Below, one piece after another: positions 55,528 through 64,000 of a DNA stretch of 64,000 bases (within the stretch, counting starts at the first letter, position 1; each line of letters begins with the position of its first letter). The translations under genes and the position numbers were made by a program. Source of the DNA: Gibbula magus (lineage: Eukaryota; Mollusca; Gastropoda; Trochida; Trochidae); assembly GCA_936450465.1 (NCBI GenBank), contig OW388300.1, forward strand, positions 40,890,358-40,954,357. The letters are read 5' to 3'. The notes below the pieces were generated by a model. It was not told the DNA's origin. It saw only the letters and a list, made by a program, of their open reading frames with translations, and made no database searches.

Positions 55528-57022
55528 AATTCTTGTCCAAATTCTTGCCCATTAGGATAAGGGTTAATTTGTTCCTAACTTTCACCATCATCCCTCTTCT
55601 GGAGCACTCACCTTAGAACAAAACTGTCAGCAATCAACATAGCTCAAACACTTTAATTGTTTATTTAAAACAACTGTTTTCAGATATTATGTCAAAAGAG
55701 TTTATTTTTACGAGTTGGAACGGAACCTTCCAGTCATTTATGACACAATTTGCTGATTCAGCATTGTAATGGTTCTTATGAACATCTCGCAACAATATGT
55801 CACTCATTGGAGGTCTGAATGTTTGTTTTCAACTCTGTGCTACAATAATCGGGACAACAAAAACTGCAGTTTGATAAGTAATAAGTAATAACTGTCTGCG
55901 CGCGGCAGATTGCCGTCTTATGGTTTAAAGATAAGTGTTTATGCAGGGGCAGCCCTCCTGTTGGGTGATGACACTGGAATGGTATGTGTCGGTGGATGGA
56001 AGTCTATCTCAGTCTCAGGGCTATCTCCTGGCTTGTGGGAGACACACTACCTGCAGCTTTCCCACGGTGGGGCCCAAGGTGTGATTCACCCCCACACAAT
56101 GTTAACCATGTCCCCACTCCTGCCCCCCTTATCCGTCTCCTCTCCCCCTCCGTTCTACTAAACTCATCTCTTCAAGGTGCTAAAGAGATGAGGTATTGGA
56201 TGTGTTGGCTAGCAATACAAGTAATTCTAATAAAATATGCCTGCTTGCAGATTCTAAACTAACTTGCCAGCGTTGTTACAACTTAATACCCTTGTTTCTT
56301 GTACACTTTCATAAAGGCTGCAGAAAAAGTTCAATGTTTCTCGGGCATATTTTTTCCAAAGTGACAAGGGTGGTAGGACATTCTTTTTATTTTTTGTTGA
56401 AAAAATATTGACGAGGGAGGAGTACATTTTATTTTTTTCCATCAAAACATAGCTTGGAAGTGGTAATATACACAAAGTAAGAACATCTGTTCCTGCAAAT
56501 CTATATATTTGGTGGAGAAATGGATTTTGTGGTTTAGCAAAAGTGATGCTGCATAGTTTTTTTTATTTTTGACAATGACAGTCAATAAAAAGCTGTCACA
56601 CGCATAAATAATAGTGATGCACCAACTTCAGAAAATTTTTCATTTTTCTAAATCAGCCTTACAGAACTAAAGTAATTTTCATTGAATTATGTTAATTTTC
56701 TACATTTGATCTACATTAGATCTACATTTGATCTACATTTGATTTGCATTTGATCTACATTATCAGTGGCTAGTTGCCAACAGTTAAGTTAACAGGAGTA
56801 GATTACTTGCTCAACATGGATTACTCATGCAGTATTACGACCCCTTGTTATCATATTTATGAACTTTGGTTGGTATCTTTCCTCCCAGTAACTATCTCCC
56901 CGGACACACTTTAGAATTTGTTTTATTGTTTTTGGTAAATCAGTTTTTTACACCTATTTTGATATTGTGATGTAACTGGTGGTAAAAGAGGGTCAGATTG
57001 ATTTGGATTATACATGATTGTA
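55528..57022. other. Noncoding stretch, no clear gene
   Basis: 55957-56100 is GC-rich, preceded by an acceptor-like TGTTTATGCAG and containing a donor-like AATG|GTATGT, but no recognisable protein. A small ATCTACATTTG repeat lies near 56705-56760. Confidence 0.3.
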
Positions 57023-57112
57023 TTAATGGTGATGATGGTGGTGATGGTGATGATGTTGGTGATGATGATGTTAATGATGATGATGATGTGGTTGATGATT
57101 ATGATGATGATG
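57023..57112. repeat. Imperfect (GAT)n microsatellite
   Basis: GGTGATGATGGTGGTGATGG and following GATGATGATG units. Apparent Asp-rich or Ile-rich ORFs on either strand are by-products. Confidence 0.9.
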
Positions 57113-57179
57113 TGTACAATTTGGTACCAGTGCAAATTAACTTGGAGAAGAAATTGTACTCCTGTATTTCAATAGACTC

Positions 57180-57560
57180 AAATTATAACCATTAAATTTG
57201 CATTCAGTCTTTTGTAAGATTCATGAAACAATATCTTCCAATAGATTTGTGTGTTTGTATGTGTGTGTATTCATATGTGTTTGTTTTCTGATCACATTCT
57301 ACAAATTCATAAATAAACAGCGTGTGTATTGTGTACTACAAATCAATTTGCTATTAATATGTTTTCTTTGATTTTATGTTTACAACAAACAAAAAAGTTG
57401 TCAATCAAGTGCCATTGAAAGAAATTTAAAAAAAGTTGTAATTATTTTCTCTCGAAGATTTCATCATAGAGTAGTGATTGTTAGCATCATTTTCTTTATA
57501 TATTTTATGTTTATAATTTAATAGTAGTTTTGGTAAATTTTAAACTCCTGTATTTCAAAA
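57180..57560. repeat. Local duplication, copy 1
   Basis: AATAGATTTGTGTGTTTGTA, ACAGCGTGTGTATTGTGTAC, TTTTATGTTTACAACAAACA and GATTGTTAGCATCATTTTCT appear in the same order at 58320-58575, about 1.08 kb downstream, with moderate divergence. Confidence 0.65.
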
Positions 57561-57990
57561 GTTTAGCCAGAGATATTACCCTGTTTGCAAATCCCATGGC
57601 CTTTTATTGTCCGCCAACTTTTCCCACCTTCTACAAGTTATGATTTACAATATGTATGGGCTGCCAGGACCAAGACTGATAGATGTGAATATCATGTAAA
57701 CGACACAGATCAAATGCTATGGGAAATCATCTGAAAGACATGCTTGAAACCTGACTGCATCTAAATATCATAGGTATCCTCCATGGTATTGAGAAAAACT
57801 CCATGTTTTGATGGCGCTGCACTTGAAATCAGGATAAAAGAGCTGGAGCCATCTTCTTGTATACTTGATGCAGTGATAGTGAACGCTTGTGAGACGATAG
57901 CACCAGATAAGATAGGAAGATTCCGCCTTTTACATGTTTTTTCAACAAGCATCAAGAGTATTCCATTCATTCTTATCTAACAGTAAAACG
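57561..57990. other. Noncoding stretch, no gene seen
   Basis: 57760-57970 is open on both strands for about 65 codons, without a domain. It is probably chance. Confidence 0.35.
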
Positions 57991-57994
57991 TAGT

Positions 57995-58319
57995 TAATCA
58001 GAAATTGCATTTGTTTTATTAAAGATTGATGAAAAACTTGTTCAATAGAAAATCCCATAAGATTTGTATTCAGATTTTGTAAAAGATTGATGAAAAAAGT
58101 GTTCAATAGAAAATCCCATTAAATTTGCATTCAGATTTATGAAAAGACATGATCACCAGCAAACCTTTAAAATTGCGTTAACTTTTGTAGGATTGATGAA
58201 GAAGATGTTAAAAGAAATCCCATTAAAATTGAATTCAATTTTGTAAGATTGATGAAAAAGTGTTCACTAGAAATCCCAGCAAAATTTCGTTAAGTTTTGC
58301 AAAAGTGAAGAAAAAATGT
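57995..58319. repeat. Degenerate tandem repeat, about 60-70-bp unit, five units
   Basis: AAGATTGATGAAAAA, TTCAATAGAAAATCCCAT and AAATTTG.ATTCAGATTT recur in order near 58021, 58083, 58140, 58192 and 58250. It lies directly before copy 2 of the local duplication. Confidence 0.7.
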
Positions 58320-58575
58320 GTTCAATAGATTTGTGTGTGTATATAATTTATACACAAATATTGATCCTTTTCTGCAAATTAATAGATAAAAGGTGTGTGT
58401 ATGGTGTACTGCAAATCATTTTGCTATTTATATTTTTTCTGTGATGTTATGTTTAAAACAAACAAAAAAATTCAATCTTGGGAAAATAAAATTTATCTCA
58501 TAGATAAGAGATTGTTAGCATCATTATCTTAATATAAGCTGTGAATTTTCTGGTAGTTTGGTAATTTTCCTATAT
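58320..58575. repeat. Local duplication, copy 2
   Basis: Partner of 57180-57560. Confidence 0.65.
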
Positions 58576-58639
58576 TTTGGCAAGTCTTATCACAAAAATA
58601 CTCGTATCTTTGTAACAGCTTACTCATCTATCATTTTCT

Positions 58640-58870
58640 CTTGTTAGATCTGTTCATTATTGATTTCTCAATTATTTTATTCACAATTGAGTCATAAAAG
58701 GGCAATCTGCAGTCTGCTTTGGTGCAATTACGTATGAAAGTCGGTTAATTGTATCAACACGGTGACTGACTCTACACCTAATTCACCTTTATATATCATG
58801 AATCACAAGTTGTTTTATGTGCATCCGACATCTACTAACATGTTTATCAATCAGAATTTTCATGTCGTTA
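58640..58870. promoter_or_regulatory. Possible conserved noncoding island
   Basis: Complex, non-repetitive sequence with homeobox-type words (TTATTTTATT, GGTTAATTG, ACCTAATTCAC, TCAATCAG). No coding frame and no other copy in the window. Regulatory function is only suggested by composition. Confidence 0.2.
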
Positions 58871-59382
58871 CATGCATCAATATATAATACAAAATGTGCA
58901 AGGTACACAGCATTGCACTAAGGTGTGATTATTATTGGTGTACTCAGTGAATAAAATCATTTTGAAAGCTATACAACCAAAAAGTGTAATTTTGTCAATT
59001 TAGATAGAAAAATATCCTCAAAAGATTAATATTCGGGGAACCATGTTTTTTTATGATGTCTTAGTCAACGGATAGTTGTAATTTGTATAAAGCCATTGGT
59101 GTTAAGACTAACAGCTTCTGATATATGGAAATGCACTGGGTTCTTATCAAGATAAAACTCATTTCTTTCGACTTTACGACTGCAGGCAATGAAACAATAT
59201 ATCCAAGTTTGGTGCTAGAAAGGTGTATATAGATCTGCTGATACCCAAAATCTTTATTTCTCACTCCCCGTTTTTGATGGTCCAGATAATCTATAGTTGT
59301 TACTTGCTTTGCGAATTACTGATGAAGATGATTCTAGAATGTACTACGGTACTAGATTTTGTATGCTGTTCATAAATGCTAT
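58871..59382. other. Noncoding stretch, no gene seen
   Basis: AT-rich, no supported feature. Confidence 0.4.
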
Positions 59383-59525
59383 GCTACATTGAATTCTATG
59401 CAGTAACACCCTTGTTTCAGTCAACACTTGTAGGTTTCACTGCAATTTATAGCACCATCGGTATTGCATTATTTGTCTCAGCAATAGTTTTGTAAAGATG
59501 ACATGTACTCTCAGCACACCTCACC
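59383..59525 (+). mobile_element. Decayed SINE body feeding a CTCACC array (copy I)
   Basis: GCTACATTGAATTCTATGCA, AGGTTTCACTGCAATTTATA and CACCTCACCTCAC follow the order of the SINE body and tail. The head is lost. Confidence 0.7.
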
Positions 59526-60055
59526 TCACATGAAATATTGAGTAGCTCACCTCATCTCAGCTCACTTCAGCTCACCTCAGCTTACCTCAGCTCCAATGAA
59601 ATGTTAAATGCTCAGCTCACCTCTCCTCACTAAGCTCACCTTAGCTCATCTCAGCTCATCTAAGCTCCCATCAAATGTTAAGTACTCAACTCACCTCAAC
59701 TCACCCAAGCTCCCATGAAATGTTAAGTGCTCAGGTCACCTCTCCTCACCTCACCTCAGCTCATCTAAGCTCTCAAGAAATGTTAAGTACTCAGCTCACC
59801 TTAGCTCACCTTAGCTCACCTCAGCTCACCTCCCATGAGATGTCAAGTTCTCAGTTCACCTCTCCTCACCTCGCCTTAGCTTTTCTCGCCTCACTCCATC
59901 CCTACTCACCTTAGCTCACCTCAGTTCACTCAGCTCACCTTAGCTCAGCTCACCTCCCATGAATTGTCAAGTTCTCAGCTCACCTCTCCTCACCTCATCT
60001 TAACTCACCTCGCCTTAGCTTTTCTCGCCTCACTCCACCCCTACTCACCTTAGCT
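59526..60055. repeat. CTCACCTCAGCT-type array with a higher-order unit
   Basis: About 0.5 kb of CTCACC, CTCAGCT and CTCACCTTAGCT pentamers/hexamers. They are punctuated by CCCATGAAATGTTAAGTGCT-like spacers at about 59595, 59667, 59714, 59772, 59833 and 59957, giving a higher-order repeat of roughly 50-120 bp. It starts exactly at the tail of SINE copy I. Confidence 0.85.
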
Positions 60056-60534
60056 CAAATACTTAGTACTAAACCCTTCCAAAGTGGAGTTGATTATTCT
60101 CATCCAGCAGACAAAGGTTAATTCTTCAACAAAAATTTACAAAATGAAAAGGTGACATGATGAGATTTGCTGTTACCAATGAAAGTTTAAGCTCTATTGC
60201 AGTGTATTTCATAGCAGTTTGATTGTCTTTTGGCCTTTCTCAAACTACTAGAGAATCATCTTATTTTCAAAACTATCGAAAGTTGTTTCACAATATGAAT
60301 TGACTTCTATACTTTCAATGAGGTTCTATTCATAAACTGTTATACAATGGACGCATTATCATTTTGGCATGAGAAAAATAACAGCTGCATAGAATTTCAA
60401 TTGAATTTCACAACGTAAAGCATCTTATATTTCATTCAGAGATAAAGTTTTATTTTGGGACAATCACTACCTTGGCATATAAACCTCCTACAATGAATTT
60501 GATATATCCACTCTATTAGTTTCACTACACGTTA
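60056..60534. other. Noncoding stretch, no gene seen
   Basis: AT-rich, no supported feature. Confidence 0.4.
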
Positions 60535-61075
60535 TTGACGAGTGCCTCTCTACGATGTGTGTGATTTGCGAGTGAGCTCCAGTTACGTCCATCTTACGCC
60601 ATCGTTGGCAATCTGCCTGCCTGCTGATCTATTCGTACAGCCAATTGCAATTTTTTAGGTTAACAGTGGATCAATACGAGGCTGATCTGAAAATAGCAGC
60701 ATCGGTCGGACAAACATCATTCATGGAGTCTGTATCGTTACGTCAAGCCCTGCCTCAATCGGCCGTTTGCCAGCGGGAAACCTTTTTAGCCTGCCGGTGA
60801 TTCTTAATCGATACAACTCTACGATTTAGCGTACTATGGTAGTGATGGCATAACAAAAAACAAATTATTAGCAAGCAGTTTGTAACGAGTTTGGCACTTT
60901 ATACAGCACAGTGGGTGTGTGATTATGCCTCCTTTACGACACGTTTGTCTGCTTGTTGTGGTGTGGCGCGACACTGATGTCAGAATATCTGCCGCCCTTG
61001 AGTCGGCGATGTGAATGTGATGTCATAATGATACTTTATTGAACCGCCGGCTGATGAGAGACCTTCAAAGGAAAG
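60535..61075. promoter_or_regulatory. Possible conserved noncoding island
   Basis: The longest stretch of balanced composition in the right half of the window: non-repetitive, no open frame with coding character, no terminal repeats. CpG words are more frequent than in flanking DNA. It could be a distal enhancer or a promoter of an unseen transcript. Confidence 0.25.
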
Positions 61076-61929
61076 ACATAAATGGAGATGTAATTTCCCT
61101 ATCTATCTTCAAAGAAGTGATGAAACAGGGTTTAAGTCTTTCATTTAGCTCGTACTGTGTGAAAGGACATTAGCTGGTAGTGTGAAAAAGTGAAGAAAAA
61201 TAGAATTATATTTTCTTCATTTTATAGATAATTACTCAATTGATAACAAATCGAAAGTAGGGGTTTGGTTTCGACATATTTTTTCCACTTTACTGATAAT
61301 GATTTCATCTAAAACTAGATTTAGGGTAACAAGGGTTTCATTATTTATCAACTCCAGTTATCAAATCTAATCACATAGCTAATATATAATACCATATTTG
61401 AGCATCTGAAATGGTAAATTTTCATAATCTTGTAAAGATAGAGATTTTTAAGTGAACACTGAAATTTGTCAAGGAGCATTAGTGCTCCTTAATGAAAATA
61501 ACAGGGAAAACAGGGGAAAAATTGGTCGCTATTTTGAGGCCTGGAGTATATGTTGCTTTTGTAAATTAGAAGTAATCTTTTCTTCTCAATAAAACAATTA
61601 AATGATTTACCTTTATTCAAACGCTTTGTTATTTTGTAAATAATTCTTTTTGTAAATTACATTTACACAACACAGTTACAGTTTCACTATATTGACTTAA
61701 AGGTTAAAGAATGCGATGACAGGCTTTCATCATCAACATAGTAATGTTATCAAATTTGATTTATAGTTAAAATCACTATCTATAGTATATGAGCACTTTT
61801 ATCTACATATTTAATCAAAGTGTTAAACACTGAAAAGAATTCAGTCTGCTAAGAACTTTTCAGGATACACTTGAAAGATTAGATCCAACTTATGGATAGC
61901 ATTATTGGGGCATGTTCATTCCATACATC
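61076..61929. other. Noncoding stretch, no gene seen
   Basis: AT-rich, no supported feature. Confidence 0.4.
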
Positions 61930-62415
61930 CATATTTTTGTGTTGTTGGGAATCACATATTGCAAACTTCATAAATGGTGTTACTTTATCGAGAAGTACTG
62001 ACTGTTACCGAAAACTAACATTTTGATGATAGTAGACTTAGCATATTGACGATATGAAAGTAAAAGTAGTGATTTCTGATTGAAAACCGGACAATACACA
62101 GCGTGTGACACTCGTCAATGAGTCAAACGTAATTTTGGAATCGTATTTATAACAGACAAACAGACAAATTTGAGTTGATAATGTTTAATAGGTCACATAA
62201 CTACTGTGCATGTAAATAGGACGTGCAGTTTTAGTTTCTGCACATGCATAATGATGTTACTCAATTTTAACTGAAAACTAGTAATTATGATATATTTGGT
62301 GATTGGGGATAAATAAGCTAACTGAGTGAATCTATTTGTATTGTAGACAGCACATGTGGTGAGTTGGAACGAATTAAAGCCAAATAAAATTTTATGAAAC
62401 ACAATGGATGCACCT
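61930..62415. mobile_element. TTAA MITE family A, left end decayed
   Basis: Right end CACAATGGATGCACCT followed by TTAA at 62416-62419. The interior is collinear with 7447-7936 (GAGAAGTACTGACTGTTACC, AAAACCGGACAAT, GTCAAACGTAATTTTGGAAT). The left terminus is diverged. Confidence 0.8.
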
Positions 62416-62634
62416 TTAATATCCAATAAAAGGTACAAAAGCAAGAACAAGGAATGTGATGAACACCACCAGTTTTTAAAGCAACACCAACAGTCCAGTC
62501 AGTCTATGATTTCAAAGCAATGTATAAGATTGTATTAAATGTAAGGGGAGCAGTCAAAGTGTACAACTGAAATTTAATTTCATGACCCATTTAATACATC
62601 ATGTAAGAAAAGCATTTCTACTATCCTGTCCTGA

Positions 62635-62795
62635 ATAAATAGAGAATCTCACCCAAGTAACTTCTGATATCAAATATATCAACATGAGTTGATGAAAGTT
62701 GCAATTATCTGAGGCTTGCCGAGGAAATCTTTAACGTTATCAACAAGTGTTGATATATTTGATGTCAGAAGACACGAGGGTGAGATTCTATTTAT
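62635..62795. mobile_element. Complete MITE with AGAATCTCACCC ends (about 160 bp)
   Basis: Left ATAAATAGAGAATCTCACCC, right complement ATAAATAGAATCTCACCC. Inner second inverted pair TATCAACATGAGTTGAT / ATCAACAAGTGTTGATAT. A truncated copy is at 11172-11298. Confidence 0.75.
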
Positions 62796-62799
62796 CATC

Positions 62800-64000
62800 C
62801 AAAGTCATTGTTCATTACATTTCAATGAAACTTGTACAACTCTTGGCACAGCACTTCCAATGTGGTGATGTCATAGCATTGTGACATCAACATGTTTATG
62901 ACACCATATATAATTGTGATGTCATTACTTGATTTGAAAGAATTGTGATATCATGTAGTTTTTGCCAACAGGGCATTGTTCAAAATCTACTGAAATCTAG
63001 GAGATATCCCTTGATCTCACACAAGCAATATCTCCTGTGGAACACAGTTTGGGATGATAAATGCCATCATTTCCTTAAAAAAATGAGCCTTGAACAGTAA
63101 TGAAAACTGAATAGATCATTTCATCATTGTGTGAAGCATTACTTATAAAAATGATAAAAATGTTATGAAAAGGCTTCATTATTGTTTTCTCAAAAAGAAA
63201 TGGGGGGAAAAACAACCAAAATGTAGAACAGCTGAGTGAGACCTTGACCCATCTGTTCACAGTAAACTCCTACAAACAGCTTGCTCAGTGTGTTAGTGTG
63301 TAATTGATAACAAGACTGCAGGGCAAGTCACAAGTATGGAGTAATTGTCAGAGGTAATCTTAGCTTTTTCTCTAACAGGGTGAGAGCAAAATTAATTTTT
63401 AAAAATTATGGTAAAAAATAAGGAATTTAAAGGCTAAATTTAAAAGAAATGTTTCTCGGGAATTTTGGCATCACTTTTAATTTTGTGCTTAATTTTTTTA
63501 TTGTCATTTTAAAAAATGAATTATGAATTTATTGCATTTTTGCTAAACCCCAAAATCCTTTGTCAACCAAGTATAATGGTTTGTAGAAATGGATGTGTTT
63601 CCATTTTGTATACTTCTGCAACTTCCAAGCTTGATTTTGGTGGAAAAAATACAACTCCTTCATCATCATTATTTTTTTCCAATAAACCATGAAAAAAGAG
63701 AACAACCGCCCCCGTCACATTTGAAAAACAATTTGCCCGAGCCTAATGAAGATTTCCTTGGCAGGATAGTAAGGAAAGAAAAAAAAGAACAATCTTAATT
63801 GAGCATTTTAAAAAAGTAAAAGTCGATCTATTTTTCTGGAGATGGGTAAGGAATAAAATGTTTCATGATGTTTTTTGTGATGCAGGGTGTTTTTTTTTTC
63901 AAAGATGAGATTTTTCTTTCGTTCACAGAATATTGGTTTTAATTCTTGCTTGTCAATAACTTACAAAATGTTAAATTTAACTATTTTCATATGTGAACAG
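62800..64000. other. Noncoding stretch, no gene seen
   Basis: AT-rich to the window end. 63690-63770 is less AT-rich but has no credible exon. Confidence 0.4.

Noticed and set aside
55957..56161. Exon or 83-codon ORF beginning after TGTTTATGCAG
   Set aside because: The splice-like sites are reasonable, but no protein pattern is recognisable and the frame is not distinct from its neighbours; kept only as a remark.
59675..59914. Ser/Thr/His-rich 79-codon ORF
   Set aside because: It is a by-product of the CTCACC/CTCAGCT array.

Overview
The window looks like nuclear DNA of a mollusc, most probably a gastropod such as an abalone-type vetigastropod. It is AT-rich, has only one convincing spliced gene and one intact single-exon ORF, and is packed with eukaryotic transposon families. 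The species guess rests on general familiarity with a tRNA-derived SINE that has a CTCACCTCACC tail. No database search was possible.

Layout. 1-5 kb: a two-finger C2HC zinc-finger protein with an acidic tail (minus strand), followed by a decayed LINE with a pentamer tail. 5-13.3 kb: noncoding DNA with a Tc1/mariner-type element, TTAA-flanked MITEs, a long palindrome and a three-level nest of transposons. The middle level of the nest carries the first coding exon of a RecQ-like helicase. 13.3-21.3 kb: nine phase-compatible coding exons of a tastin (TROAP)-like, KEN-box-bearing protein on the plus strand. The nest ends 43 bp upstream of its start codon. The 3' end of this gene was not found with certainty; an exon-like patch at 44.87 kb is one candidate last exon.

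21-32 kb: SINE copies (all in plus orientation), minisatellites interrupted by SINE and LINE insertions, and a pair of diverged 0.55-kb repeats. 32.3-36.3 kb and 47.9-51.9 kb: two copies of one 3.99-kb DNA transposon. They appear to differ only by one A in a homopolymer. Each has long imperfect terminal inverted repeats and its own 3-bp target duplication, so they are recent transposition products and not a segmental duplication.

36-47 kb: a diverged tandem array, a pogo-type MITE, an Ig-domain-like fragment, exon-like patches and a SINE interrupted by a TTAA MITE. 52-64 kb: mainly noncoding. It holds two more SINEs, a locally duplicated segment, a 0.5-kb CTCACC-type array that seems to have grown out of a SINE tail, and a few compositionally distinct islands that could be regulatory.

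No operon, CRISPR, rRNA or functional tRNA gene was seen. The tRNA-like sequences are SINE heads. The functional content is the tastin-like gene and possibly the zinc-finger gene; the rest is mobile DNA at several stages of decay, with a few very young copies.
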